Shown in pieces: positions 37,929-46,950 of a DNA stretch of 64,000 nucleotides. The stretch spans positions 868,001 to 932,000 of the forward strand of contig NZ_CP087203.1 in the NCBI RefSeq assembly GCF_026016325.1. The letters run 5' to 3'. How positions within the stretch are numbered: position 1 is the stretch's first letter; each line of letters opens with the position of its first letter. This DNA is from Pseudomonas sp. B21-056 (lineage in GTDB: Bacteria; Pseudomonadota; Gammaproteobacteria; Pseudomonadales; Pseudomonadaceae). Below the pieces are notes generated by a model that did not search any database, was not told the DNA's origin, and worked only from the letters and a program-made list of their open reading frames with translations. The position numbers and the translations under genes were made by a program.

Positions 37929-38198
37929 ATGGCACTCAGCGTTGAAGAAAAAGCTCAGATCGTGACCGACTACCAGCAAGCTGTTGGTGATACTGGTTCG
38001 CCAGAAGTGCAAGTTGCACTGCTGACCGCCAACATCAACAAACTGCAAGGTCACTTCAAGGCCAACGGTAAAGATCACCACTCCCGTCGTGGTCTGATCC
38101 GCATGGTAAACCAGCGTCGTAAGCTGCTGGACTACCTCAAGGGCAAGGACGTTAGTCGTTACAGCACCTTGATCGGCCGCCTGGGCCTGCGTCGCTAA
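37929..38198 (+). CDS. rpsO: Ribosomal protein S15
   Basis: Primary 16S-binding protein of the 30S platform, 89 residues, all helical. [25 protein letters not shown] and the [23 protein letters not shown] region (here [19 protein letters not shown]) are conserved. The 142-base upstream region probably includes its promoter and an autoregulatory site, but I cannot assign a specific pseudoknot. Confidence 0.98.
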   Translation: MALSVEEKAQIVTDYQQAVGDTGSPEVQVALLTANINKLQGHFKANGKDHHSRRGLIRMVNQRRKLLDYLKGKDVSRYSTLIGRLGLRR

Positions 38199-38232
38199 TC
38201 AGCGATTGCGCTATGAGGTTGGTGGTCTGTCT

Positions 38233-38257
38233 GTTGCCGGCGCTTTGCGTCGGCAAC
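38233..38257 (+). other. rpsO-pnp intergenic hairpin
   Basis: GTTGCCG (38233-38239) and CGGCAAC (38251-38257) form a stem with an 11-base loop in the pnp leader. In E. coli the pnp leader stem is cut by RNase III as part of PNPase autoregulation; an analogous role here is inferred from position. Confidence 0.55.
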
Positions 38258-38373
38258 CGGCAGGCTCCCAGCCTCAAGTTTTATCTGGACAGTCGTTGGG
38301 CCGATTCCCCGCACTGCCCAAGAATTTCGCAAGAAGACAAGTTCCCCAAGAGCCACAAAGAAGGTAGGACACC

Positions 38374-40479
38374 GTGAACCCGGTAATCAAAAAATTCCAG
38401 TTCGGTCAGTCGACCGTTACCCTCGAGACTGGCCGTATCGCCCGTCAGGCCTCCGGCGCAGTGCTGGTCACCGTTGACGACGACGTCAGCGTATTGGTGA
38501 CCGTCGTCGGTGCCAAGCAAGCCGATCCAGGCAAGGGCTTCTTCCCTCTGTCTGTCCACTACCAGGAAAAGACTTACGCCGCCGGTAAGATCCCTGGCGG
38601 TTTCTTCAAGCGCGAAGGCCGTCCTTCCGAGAAAGAAACCCTGACTTCCCGACTGATCGACCGTCCGATCCGTCCGCTGTTCCCAGAAGGCTTCATGAAC
38701 GAAGTGCAGGTTGTCTGCACCGTCGTTTCCACCAGCAAGAAGACCGATCCGGACATCGCTGCGATGATCGGTACCTCGGCCGCGCTGGCCATCTCCGGTA
38801 TTCCTTTCGATGGCCCGATCGGCGCTGCCCGCGTTGCGTTCCATGAAAGCACTGGCTACCTGCTGAACCCGACCTACGAGCAACTGAAGGCTTCGAGCCT
38901 GGACATGGTCGTTGCCGGTACTTCCGAAGCCGTGCTGATGGTTGAATCCGAAGCCAAAGAGCTGACCGAAGACCAGATGCTGGGCGCCGTACTGTTCGCC
39001 CATGACGAGTTCCAGGTGGTGATCAACGCCGTCAAGGAACTGGCCGCCGAAGCCGCCAAGCCAACCTGGACCTGGGCTCCGCAAGCCGAAGCCACCGAAC
39101 TGCTGGGTGCGATCCGTGCCGAGTTCGGCGAAGCGATCTCCCAGGCCTACACCATCACCGTCAAGGCCGACCGTTACGCGCGCCTGGGCGAGTTGAAGGA
39201 CCAGGTCGTCGCCAAGCTGTCCGGCGAAGAAGGCCAGCCGTCTTCCGCTGAAGTCAAAGCGGCTTTCGGTGAAATCGAATACCGTACCGTTCGCGAGAAC
39301 ATCGTCAACGGCAAGCCACGCATCGACGGTCGCGACACCCGCACCGTACGTCCGCTGAACATCGAAGTCGGCGTTCTGCCGAAGACCCACGGCTCGGCCC
39401 TGTTCACCCGTGGTGAAACCCAGGCCCTGGTCGTTGCAACACTGGGCACCGCCCGTGACGCGCAACTGCTGGACACCCTGGAAGGCGAAAAGAAAGACCC
39501 GTTCATGCTGCATTACAACTTCCCGCCGTTCTCGGTCGGTGAGTGTGGTCGCATGGGTGGCGCTGGTCGCCGCGAAATCGGTCACGGCCGTCTGGCCCGT
39601 CGTTCGGTCCAGGCCATGCTGCCGGACGCCGACGTGTTCCCGTACACCATTCGCGTGGTATCGGAAATCACCGAGTCCAACGGTTCGAGCTCGATGGCTT
39701 CGGTCTGCGGCGCTTCCCTGGCTTTGATGGACGCCGGTGTGCCGATGAAGGCACCGGTTGCCGGTATCGCCATGGGCCTGGTGAAGGAAGGTGAGAAATT
39801 TGCCGTCCTGACCGACATCCTCGGTGACGAAGACCACCTGGGCGACATGGACTTCAAAGTGGCCGGTACCGCCAAAGGCGTGACCGCACTGCAGATGGAC
39901 ATCAAGATCAAGGGCATCACCGAAGAGATCATGGAAATCGCCCTGGGCCAGGCCCTGGAAGCGCGCCTGAACATCCTCGGCCAGATGAACCAGGTGATCG
40001 GTCAGTCCCGTACCGAACTGTCGGAAAACGCTCCGACCATGATCGCGATGAAGATCGACACCGACAAGATCCGTGATGTCATCGGTAAAGGCGGCGCGAC
40101 CATTCGTGCGATCTGCGAAGAAACCAAGGCTTCGATCGACATCGAAGACGACGGTTCGATCAAGATCTTCGGCGAAACCAAGGAAGCGGCAGAAGCAGCA
40201 CGCCAGCGCGTCCTGGGCATCACCGCCGAAGCCGAGATCGGCAAGATCTACGTGGGCAAGGTCGAGCGCATCGTCGACTTCGGCGCCTTCGTCAACATCC
40301 TGCCAGGCAAGGACGGTCTGGTTCACATCTCCATGCTGAGCGATGCTCGCGTCGAGAAAGTGACCGACATCCTGAAAGAAGGCCAGGAAGTGGAAGTGCT
40401 GGTACTGGACGTGGACAACCGCGGCCGTATCAAGCTGTCCATCAAGGACGTGGCGGCAGCCAAGGCATCGGGCGTTTAA
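38374..40479 (+). CDS. pnp: Polyribonucleotide nucleotidyltransferase (PNPase)
   Basis: Phosphorolytic 3'-5' exoribonuclease of the RNA degradosome, 701 residues. Two RNase PH domains (about 1-215 and 310-545) with [27 protein letters not shown] residues and [19 protein letters not shown]. The KH domain has [17 protein letters not shown] (about 565-581), and the S1 domain is [23 protein letters not shown] (about 622-644). The start is GTG at 38374 ([20 protein letters not shown]), preceded by AAGGTAGG. It closes the translation cluster. Confidence 0.98.
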   Translation: MNPVIKKFQFGQSTVTLETGRIARQASGAVLVTVDDDVSVLVTVVGAKQADPGKGFFPLSVHYQEKTYAAGKIPGGFFKREGRPSEKETLTSRLIDRPIRPLFPEGFMNEVQVVCTVVSTSKKTDPDIAAMIGTSAALAISGIPFDGPIGAARVAFHESTGYLLNPTYEQLKASSLDMVVAGTSEAVLMVESEAKELTEDQMLGAVLFAHDEFQVVINAVKELAAEAAKPTWTWAPQAEATELLGAIRAEFGEAISQAYTITVKADRYARLGELKDQVVAKLSGEEGQPSSAEVKAAFGEIEYRTVRENIVNGKPRIDGRDTRTVRPLNIEVGVLPKTHGSALFTRGETQALVVATLGTARDAQLLDTLEGEKKDPFMLHYNFPPFSVGECGRMGGAGRREIGHGRLARRSVQAMLPDADVFPYTIRVVSEITESNGSSSMASVCGASLALMDAGVPMKAPVAGIAMGLVKEGEKFAVLTDILGDEDHLGDMDFKVAGTAKGVTALQMDIKIKGITEEIMEIALGQALEARLNILGQMNQVIGQSRTELSENAPTMIAMKIDTDKIRDVIGKGGATIRAICEETKASIDIEDDGSIKIFGETKEAAEAARQRVLGITAEAEIGKIYVGKVERIVDFGAFVNILPGKDGLVHISMLSDARVEKVTDILKEGQEVEVLVLDVDNRGRIKLSIKDVAAAKASGV

Positions 40480-40508
40480 TCACCCCCGCGGCTGACCGCT
40501 GAACAAGC

Positions 40509-40538
40509 AAACGCCCCGACTGGTTCGGGGCGTTTTGC
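40509..40538 (+). terminator. pnp terminator
   Basis: AAACGCCCCGA and TCGGGGCGTTTT form an 11-base stem with a short loop and a T-tract. It is an intrinsic terminator 30 bases after the pnp stop. Confidence 0.92.
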
Positions 40539-40603
40539 TGTGTGGGGAAAATCCCTGCGGCACAGGTTGCCTGGTTACGGACTGGATGCTAGGTTAGCTC
40601 ACC

Positions 40604-40676
40604 GCCCGTGTAGCTCAGTCGGTAGAGCAGCGCACTCGTAACGCGAAGGTCGCAGGTTCGATTCCTGTCTCGGGCA
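40604..40676 (+). tRNA. tRNA-Thr (anticodon CGT), degenerate, no encoded CCA
   Basis: A 73-base tRNA-like sequence with GCTC/GAGC D stem, AGTCGGTA D loop, CTCGTAA anticodon loop (CGT), TTCGATT T loop and a GCCCGTG/CTCGGGC acceptor. Layout and anticodon match bacterial tRNA-Thr(CGT). Oddities are a T:T mismatch in the acceptor (position 6), an A:C pair closing the anticodon loop in addition to the 27:43 mismatch also seen in E. coli, and no CCA (GCA is followed by AGAT). It follows the pnp terminator. It may be functional with CCA added post-transcriptionally, or decaying. Confidence 0.75.
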
Positions 40677-40691
40677 AGATCTCCTCTCTCC

Positions 40692-41240
40692 TCATTTCAC
40701 CTTCCTGCTCAACTCCTCGACGGTACGCTTGAGCTGATCCATCTCGCGATCCTGATCGCTGATCTTCCCCTTCAGCGTCGATATCTCGCTGTTGCTCGAA
40801 CTCGAGCTGGAACCGCTATTACGCTTGAGCTCTTCCACTTGCTTGCCTAGGTCGTTCAGGTCGCGTTCCTGTTCCTTGATCGTGCGTTTGAGGTCTTCTA
40901 TTTCCCGACTGCTGGAATTGGCGCTTGAACCGCCGTTGCGTTTGAGCTCTTCGATCTGACGGCCCTGCTCGGCGAGGGTACGCTTCTGGCTTTCAAGTTC
41001 AGTGGCGTTGGCCTTGGCGGTTTGCCGCGTGTCCTTCAAGTTATCGATGCTGATGCCGGTTTTGTAGAACACGTCGTTACCGAATGAGCTGCGCAGGGCC
41101 GGAATCTCATCGGATGGCTCTGGAAAACTGGACGAGATTTCAACAGCCGCTTGCGCGGCACTGGCCAATGCTAGGCTGCCGAGCAGCAGGGTCGCGGTAA
41201 CAAGCCGAATAGACGTTAACCTTGGAAAGCTGCGCATCAC
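40692..41240 (-). CDS. Secreted/periplasmic coiled-coil protein with 39-residue tandem repeat
   Basis: Function unknown. The 182-residue product has a clear Sec signal peptide (hydrophobic residues 12-27, probable cleavage after AQA near residue 31), then a strongly charged helical region. Residues 97-135 and 136-174 are tandem 39-residue repeats. Each starts EELKRN, continues with a Ser/Gly/Asn-rich patch and ends in a heptad-like helix (EDLKRTIKEQERDLNDL, STLKGKISDQDREMDQL). A partial third copy lies before it (LESQKRTLAEQGRQI). The product probably forms extended coiled coils in the periplasm. The start may be either of two adjacent ATGs. Confidence 0.8.
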   Translation of the reverse strand: MMRSFPRLTSIRLVTATLLLGSLALASAAQAAVEISSSFPEPSDEIPALRSSFGNDVFYKTGISIDNLKDTRQTAKANATELESQKRTLAEQGRQIEELKRNGGSSANSSSREIEDLKRTIKEQERDLNDLGKQVEELKRNSGSSSSSSNSEISTLKGKISDQDREMDQLKRTVEELSRKVK

Positions 41241-41533
41241 AGAATCCTTATGAAGTGCCGATGTGGCACATCGCTATGACTGGGGATTCTGGTATATGTT
41301 CCTTGGCCTCCTGCTGACAGGGCCTAGATTTTTGTGGGACAGATGTAAAGAGCCGTGTAAATCATCGACAAAACGTCCTATATTCGTTGCCTGCTTGAGC
41401 ATTGCCCAGCAGTTTTCAAATGATCCCCGAATGGTTCCAAGGACCAGGAAAACCGCGCTGCCAGCGGTTCTGTTTCAGAGAGATCCTTGATGATCCAGTC
41501 CCATCTTCCATTCCTTCGATCAGCGAGAACGAC

Positions 41534-41839
41534 ATGACGGCTAAAGAACTGACCCAAGAAGCCAGACACGAAGAAGCGCTGCGCAAATACGCCCTGGACA
41601 CGCCTCAGTTACTGGAAGAAATCAGTAACCTGAGCGCCGACGAGCAGAAGGACCAGATTCAGTGGGCTTTCGAAGACGAGGCCGAAGCCCAGGGCTTGCA
41701 GCCTTGGGAGTTGACGCTCAAGTACACCAGCACGCCTGAAGAGTTCGAGGCGCAGCGCCTTGCCTTGCACAAGGAGGCTGCCGAGGTGCTGGGTGTGGAT
41801 TGGGATGAGTACTGCGAGATGAATAATCTGGTGGTCTGA
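41534..41839 (+). CDS. Small acidic conserved protein, possibly DUF6388
   Basis: A 101-residue, Glu-rich cytosolic protein with no signal or membrane segment. It has an amphipathic helical N-terminal half (TAKELTQEARHEEALRKYAL) and a Glu/Trp-rich C-terminal half with QGLQPWELTLKYT and VLGVDWDEYCEMNNLVV. I believe it belongs to the Pseudomonas DUF6388 family, from memory only; the function is unknown. ATG at 41534 is chosen because homologous-looking coding begins there, though the frame is open upstream. A strong terminator follows. Confidence 0.8.
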   Translation: MTAKELTQEARHEEALRKYALDTPQLLEEISNLSADEQKDQIQWAFEDEAEAQGLQPWELTLKYTSTPEEFEAQRLALHKEAAEVLGVDWDEYCEMNNLVV

Positions 41840-41841
41840 AA

Positions 41842-41873
41842 AAAACGCCAGCCTTCAGGGCTGGCGTTTTTTT
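41842..41873. terminator. Bidirectional terminator between the small protein gene and nadC
   Basis: AACGCCAGCC and GGCTGGCGTT form a ten-base stem flanked by A-run and T-run. It terminates the + strand gene and convergent nadC. Confidence 0.93.
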
Positions 41874-41877
41874 AGGC

Positions 41878-42726
41878 TCAGAGACTCAAGCGCATCGACA
41901 GATCCACCGCCTTCACATCCTTGGTCATCGCTCCGATCGAGATGTAGTCCACCCCGGTCTCGGCAATCGGCCGCAAGGTGCTTTCGTTGATCCCACCGCT
42001 GGCTTCCAGCTTCGCCTTGCCGCCGTTCAGGCGCACGGCTTCACGCATGTCGTCCAGGCTCAGTTCGTCGAGCATGATGATGTCGGCGTTGGCCGCCAGG
42101 GCTTCCTTCAATTCCGCCAGGCTTTCCACTTCGACTTCCACCGGTTTGCCCGGTGCGATCTTGTGGGCGGCCGCGATGGCCTGGGCGATCCCGCCGCAGG
42201 CGGCGATGTGGTTTTCCTTGATCAGGAAGGCATCGTACAGACCGATGCGGTGGTTATGGCAGCCGCCGCAGGTGACGGCGTACTTCTGCGCCAGACGCAG
42301 CCCGGGCAGGGTCTTGCGGGTGTCCAGCAGCTTGACCTGGGTGTCGGCGACGAAGTCGGCCAGGTAGCGGGCGCGGGTGGCGACGCCGGAGAGCATCTGC
42401 AAGAAGTTCAGCGCGCTGCGCTCGCCGGTCAGCAATGAGCGGGCCGGGCCTTCCAGATGGAACAACGCCTGGTCGGGGTTGACCTGGTCGCCGTCGCGTA
42501 CTTGCCAGTGCACTGCAACGCGTGGGTCCAGTTGCCGGAACACGGCGTCGACCCAGGCCGTGCCGCTGATGATCGCGGCTTCGCGGGTAATGATGGTGGC
42601 CTTGGCCAGGCGTTCGGCGGGGATCAGTTGCGCGGTGATGTCGCCGCTGCCGATGTCTTCGAGCAACGCGCGGCGCACGTTGGCTTCGATTTCGGCGGTC
42701 AGGTCGGCGAGACGTAGGTTCGGCAT
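41878..42726 (-). CDS. nadC: Nicotinate-nucleotide pyrophosphorylase (quinolinate phosphoribosyltransferase)
   Basis: De novo NAD enzyme converting quinolinate and PRPP to nicotinate mononucleotide, 282 residues. DIGSGDIT (about residues 25-32), the catalytic/ligand stretch [21 protein letters not shown] (about 133-153) and [16 protein letters not shown] are conserved, as is the C-terminal [29 protein letters not shown] at 42726 has GGAG seven bases upstream and gives the normal start MPNLRLADL; an in-frame ATG at 42744 lacks this. Confidence 0.96.
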   Translation of the reverse strand: MPNLRLADLTAEIEANVRRALLEDIGSGDITAQLIPAERLAKATIITREAAIISGTAWVDAVFRQLDPRVAVHWQVRDGDQVNPDQALFHLEGPARSLLTGERSALNFLQMLSGVATRARYLADFVADTQVKLLDTRKTLPGLRLAQKYAVTCGGCHNHRIGLYDAFLIKENHIAACGGIAQAIAAAHKIAPGKPVEVEVESLAELKEALAANADIIMLDELSLDDMREAVRLNGGKAKLEASGGINESTLRPIAETGVDYISIGAMTKDVKAVDLSMRLSL

Positions 42727-42987
42727 AACGGGCTCCACAGGCAAAGTGGGCCGATTATAGAGCCAGTGTCCTGTTGCACAAACATTCAGTTTGTCGGGCC
42801 AAGGACCTGCATTTGGTCGGCTCCTCGCAACGTTTCCCTGATTTCCCGGTCACTTATTGCGACGTATTTCAAGCTGGGTCACAGAGTGCTCTGGTGCGAC
42901 GGGGTTCTTTTATCTGATAATCCGCCTTTCGATTGACGTCATGGCTTTGACGTTGCCAACCGAAGAACACCGTTTCAGGAGGCCAGG

Positions 42988-45201
42988 ATGCACAACGACG
43001 GGAATGTAGTGCCTTTGCATAAGGTGCCTACCGATCAGGCGAATCGCTCGCCACTCGCCCGTTTGCCTGTGATTCTGCTCCAGGTTCGCGACAAGGCTGC
43101 GCAACAGCTGCGCCTGGGTTTGCAGAGGCTGTTCGATAACGCCGACGACACTTTGTTCGAGATGGCCGACCGGGCGCGCAACGATGTCGAACAGAATCTG
43201 TTCTTCGAAGCCATGCGCGACCTGCGTCTGAAGCGCAAAAGTATCGAACGCGAATTCATCGAGCAGTTCTTCGAGGCGTTCGTCAGCCTCGCCCAGTACG
43301 ACCTCACTCACGCTTCCCTGAGCCCCGCCATCGTTCCCGCTGCTCCGGCCCAGTCGTCCCATGACGATCTTGAGCGCCATCTGGCCGTAGAAGCCATGGT
43401 CACCCGGGTGCTCAGTCGCGATGGGGCCTCCCTCGATCAATTGACGGCCCGGCTCAGCGTGCTGCTGGCCCGGCCAATGGCAACCCCACAGAATCCCATG
43501 AGCCCGGCGCTGTTGTGCGAAACCTTTCTGCAGGCCGGACGCAACCTTGGGGTGGAGATCAAGGTCAAGCTGATCCTGCTCAAGCTGTTCGAGCGCTATG
43601 TGCTCAGCGAATGCGACCAGTTTTATGTCGAGGCCAATCAGTTGCTGGCGGCCACGGGCATCCTGCCGGACCTCAAGGTTTCACCGTCCCGGCGTGCGTC
43701 GGATCGTGTCGATGATGCGCCACGCCCCACATCAGAGCGTACAGCCAAGCCCCGGGCCGCCGAAGTCGATGACAGCGTGCAGGAAGTGTTCGCTGCATTA
43801 CAGAAACTGGTGATGCAGGTGCGTGGCAGCGTGGCGCCGACCCTGGAGCCCAGCGCACCGGAGCAGCCGATCTCGACCCGTGACCTGCTGCGCCTGCTCT
43901 CCCATCTGCAGCAATACGTGCCGGCACCCACCCTTCAGGACGAGTTCGATCTGCGCAGCCAGCTCGAACAACTGCTCACCCGGGTCAGCGTCAAGAGCGG
44001 CAAGTCGCGCGTGGTCGAAGGCGCCGATGAGGACGTGATCAACCTGATCGCGATGATGTTCGAGTTCATTCTCGACGACCAGAACCTGCCGGAGACCCTC
44101 AAGGCACTGATTGGTCGCCTGCAGATCCCGATGCTCAAGGTCGCAGTTCAGGACAAGAGTTTCTTCAGCCGCGGCAATCATCCCGCCCGCCGGCTGCTCA
44201 ACGAAATTGCTGCCGCAGCCATGGGCTGGGGCGAATGCGACGATCATCAGCGCGACAGCCTTTATCTGCGCATCGAGCAAGTGGTACAGCGCCTGTTGAA
44301 CGACTTCGTCGATGACCCGGCGATTTTCTCCGAGGTGCTGGCCGAATTCCTCGCCTTCACCAGCGATGAGCGGCGTCGCAGCGAACTGCTTGAACAGCGT
44401 ATCCGTGATGCCGAAGAAGGGCGGGCCAAGGCTGAACTGGCACGTCTGCGAGTCGAGGGCGCGTTGAATCAGGTCATGCTCGGCAAGCTGCTGCCTCAGG
44501 CCGTGGTGGAATTCGTGCAGCAGGCCTGGAGCCAGGTGCTGTTGCTGACCGGCTTCAAGCATGGCGAGCGGTCAGCCGAATGGCAAGCCGATGTCCTGAC
44601 CCTGGAGCAACTGATCTGGAGCGTCCAGTATCACGACGAGCCGGATGCCGGCCTGCGCTTGCTGGCGATGGTGCCGGAGCTGCTCAAGGCTTTGCGCGAA
44701 GGTCTGAGCCGTTCGGCATTCGACCCGTTCGCCACCAGTGAATTCTTCAGCGAACTGGAAGTCCTGCACGTGCAGGCGTTGCAGCGCATGGGCCAGGCAA
44801 CGGATCAGGTCCAGTCGGCGGATGCGCCGGTGATGATCGAGGTGGTGGAGAAAATTGTCCTGCGCCCCGCCTACAAAGCGCCGGCGGACAACGCGACGGT
44901 ACGCTTGCCGGCCGATGACGTGGGCCTGCTTCAGGTCGACCAATTGCGCCTGGGTAGCTGGGTCGAGTTCCAGGAGGATGACGACAACAGCCTGCGCTGC
45001 AAGCTGGCGGCGATCATCCAGAGCACCGGCAAATATATCTTCGTCAACCGTACCGGCCTCAAGGTCCAGGAGCACAGCCGCACCAGCCTGGCCCTGGAGT
45101 TTCGGCGGGGGGCCGCGCGCCTGCTGGACGACACCCTGCTGTTCGACCGGGCGCTGGAATCCGTGCTCGGCAATCTGCGTCAACTCAATCGCGGCAAGTG
45201 A
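42988..45201 (+). CDS. DUF1631-family protein
   Basis: Function not established. The 737-residue, mostly helical cytosolic protein belongs to DUF1631, found in Pseudomonas and related bacteria. Conserved-looking blocks are LRLGLQRLFDNADDTLFEMADRA near the start, VEQNLFFEAMRDLR, LNEIAAAAMGWGE (about 400) and a C-terminal beta-rich part (about 650-720, LGSWVEFQEDDDNSLRCKLAAI, KYIFVNRTGLKVQE). The last part resembles a PilZ-like barrel, although I do not see a full RxxxR / D-S/N-xxG c-di-GMP motif. It follows a GGAGG ribosome site and precedes ampD by 63 bases. Confidence 0.85.
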   Translation: MHNDGNVVPLHKVPTDQANRSPLARLPVILLQVRDKAAQQLRLGLQRLFDNADDTLFEMADRARNDVEQNLFFEAMRDLRLKRKSIEREFIEQFFEAFVSLAQYDLTHASLSPAIVPAAPAQSSHDDLERHLAVEAMVTRVLSRDGASLDQLTARLSVLLARPMATPQNPMSPALLCETFLQAGRNLGVEIKVKLILLKLFERYVLSECDQFYVEANQLLAATGILPDLKVSPSRRASDRVDDAPRPTSERTAKPRAAEVDDSVQEVFAALQKLVMQVRGSVAPTLEPSAPEQPISTRDLLRLLSHLQQYVPAPTLQDEFDLRSQLEQLLTRVSVKSGKSRVVEGADEDVINLIAMMFEFILDDQNLPETLKALIGRLQIPMLKVAVQDKSFFSRGNHPARRLLNEIAAAAMGWGECDDHQRDSLYLRIEQVVQRLLNDFVDDPAIFSEVLAEFLAFTSDERRRSELLEQRIRDAEEGRAKAELARLRVEGALNQVMLGKLLPQAVVEFVQQAWSQVLLLTGFKHGERSAEWQADVLTLEQLIWSVQYHDEPDAGLRLLAMVPELLKALREGLSRSAFDPFATSEFFSELEVLHVQALQRMGQATDQVQSADAPVMIEVVEKIVLRPAYKAPADNATVRLPADDVGLLQVDQLRLGSWVEFQEDDDNSLRCKLAAIIQSTGKYIFVNRTGLKVQEHSRTSLALEFRRGAARLLDDTLLFDRALESVLGNLRQLNRGK

Positions 45202-45264
45202 TCGCACAGTCCGGGTCGATCACGGCATACTGGCGGTATCACCGTCGTCTTCGAAGGAACCTGT

Positions 45265-45825
45265 ATGCAGCTGGACCCCGCGAGCGGTTGGTGCGATGGC
45301 GTGCGTCATTGCCCATCGCCCAACTTCAATGCGCGCCCCGAGGGCGAAATTTCCCTGCTGGTGATCCACAACATCAGCCTGCCGCCCGCCCAGTTCGCCA
45401 CCGGCAAGGTGCAGGAATTCTTCCAGAATCGTCTGGATGTCACGGAACATCCTTACTTTGCCGGTATCGCCGACCTGCGTGTCTCCGCGCATTTTCTGAT
45501 CGAGCGTGACGGCGCCGTTACCCAGTTTGTCTCTTGTCTGGAGCGTGCATGGCATGCGGGCGTTTCGTGCTTCGAGGGCCGGGAAACCTGCAACGATTTT
45601 TCCATTGGCATCGAGCTCGAGGGCACCGATGATCTGCCGTTCACCGACCCGCAGTATGCCGCCCTGGTGGATCTGACGCGGCAGTTGCAAGCGGCCTTCG
45701 CGGCGATCACCGTGCAGCGTATCTGCGGGCACAGCGACATCGCTCCGGGGCGCAAGACCGATCCGGGACCGGCATTTGACTGGGTACGCTATCGAGCGGC
45801 CCTGACAGAAGGGGAAGGGCAATGA
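45265..45825 (+). CDS. ampD: 1,6-anhydro-N-acetylmuramyl-L-alanine amidase AmpD
   Basis: Cytosolic zinc amidase that cleaves stem peptides from anhydromuropeptides during wall recycling, keeping AmpR from inducing AmpC, 186 residues. Zinc/catalytic positions are visible in LLVIHNISLP (His35), SAHFLIERDG, RAWHAGVSCF and RICGHSDIAPGRKTDPGPAFDW. The stop overlaps the ampE start (ATGA). No ampR or ampC is in the window. Confidence 0.96.
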   Translation: MQLDPASGWCDGVRHCPSPNFNARPEGEISLLVIHNISLPPAQFATGKVQEFFQNRLDVTEHPYFAGIADLRVSAHFLIERDGAVTQFVSCLERAWHAGVSCFEGRETCNDFSIGIELEGTDDLPFTDPQYAALVDLTRQLQAAFAAITVQRICGHSDIAPGRKTDPGPAFDWVRYRAALTEGEGQ

Positions 45826-46658
45826 GTTTTCTGGTGTTGCTGCTGGCGGTCTGGATCGAGAAGTTCTCGGCCCTGCGCCAGCGGGTCCAGCGTGATGGCG
45901 CGTGGCTGGGCGAGCTGAACAGAATCGAGGTGAGCCCGCGTTGGGTCAACCGGCCCTGGCTGGTGCTGGTGGCCATGGTCCTGCTGCCCGTGGCGCTGCT
46001 GGCGTTGTTGCTGTGGATGCTGGAGCCGCTGGCCTATGGATTGCTGGTGCTGCCGGTGCACCTGCTGGTGGTGATCTACAGCCTGGGGCGTGGTGATCTG
46101 TTGGCTGGGCTGGGACCATTTCGCGATGCGTGGCGGCGCGAAGACCTGCAAGCCGCTACCCATGTGGCCAAGCGCGACCTGGGGATTGAAGCCGACAGTG
46201 GCGCGCAGTTGTTGGGACGGGTCCAGGGCCATCTGTTGTGGCAGGCCTACCAGAGCTTTTTCGCGGTGATCTTCTGGTACTTCCTGCTCGGTCCGGTGGC
46301 GGCCCTGAGTTATCGCCTGCTGGCGCTGGCCGCCGAGCATAGCCAGAACCCTGGCGTGGCCGAGCGGGCAGCGCAACTGCGCCATGCTTTCGACTGGGTG
46401 CCGGTGCGGCTGCTGGCGGCGAGTTTTGCCCTGGTGGGCAACTTCGTGGCGGTCAGCCGGGTGATGCTGCACGAACTGCTGAACTGGAACATCAGCGCCG
46501 CTCAACTGGTCGACAAGGTCGGCCTGGTGGCCGGCGAAATTCCTGAGCCCTTGGCGGGGCCGGACGGCATCAACAGCCTCGACCGGCTCTGGGAACTGCT
46601 GCTGCGTGCGGCGGTGCTCTGGTATGCCGGGTTTGCGTTGTGGACGGTGTTGGCCTGA
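45822..46658 (+). CDS. ampE: Regulatory signalling modulator AmpE
   Basis: Inner-membrane protein of the ampDE pair implicated in muropeptide/beta-lactam signalling, 278 residues. The start MSFLVLLLAVWIEKFSALRQR, four predicted helices (about 45-60, 65-80, 140-165 and 255-275) and the GRGDLLAGLGPFRDAWRREDLQAA loop match the family. It is a remote relative of CobD-type proteins and its biochemical activity is unclear. It is coupled to ampD. Confidence 0.92.
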   Translation: MSFLVLLLAVWIEKFSALRQRVQRDGAWLGELNRIEVSPRWVNRPWLVLVAMVLLPVALLALLLWMLEPLAYGLLVLPVHLLVVIYSLGRGDLLAGLGPFRDAWRREDLQAATHVAKRDLGIEADSGAQLLGRVQGHLLWQAYQSFFAVIFWYFLLGPVAALSYRLLALAAEHSQNPGVAERAAQLRHAFDWVPVRLLAASFALVGNFVAVSRVMLHELLNWNISAAQLVDKVGLVAGEIPEPLAGPDGINSLDRLWELLLRAAVLWYAGFALWTVLA

Positions 46659-46950
46659 TCCCACTCGATTCCCTTTTTGTTAATGCAATTTGTTGTGGCG
46701 AGGGAGCTTGCTCCCGCTCGGCTCTGTAGGAGCTGGCGAAGCCTGCGATCTCTTGATCTTTCGCTTGGGACTCAAGTGCCTAGGGAAAAGATCGCAGCCT
46801 CGTTGCACTCGACAGCTCCTACACCGTTAACCTTAAGTTACAAATCTCCCCTCTGATTTAGGCTATACAGGGACAGCGCCCGATAGTGGCTTTCTGCTGT
46901 CTCTGCGCGCACGCCCCATAACAATAAAAACACTACCGGGAGACTTCCTT
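46659..46950. repeat. REP-like repeats between ampE and the chemoreceptor
   Basis: The 292-base gap holds GGAGCTTGCTCC-type hairpins (about 46703-46717). It also holds an imperfect long inverted repeat with arms TGTAGGAGCTG (46725-46735) and CAGCTCCTACA (46813-46823), with GCGATCT/AGATCGC pairing inside. This is another known Pseudomonas intergenic repeat class, different from the 8355 family. The chemoreceptor promoter must lie in the last 100 bases. I see no gene. Confidence 0.75.

Noticed and set aside
38281..40326. A long minus-strand open frame opposite pnp
   Set aside because: It is antisense to the intact PNPase gene and has no domain features of its own.
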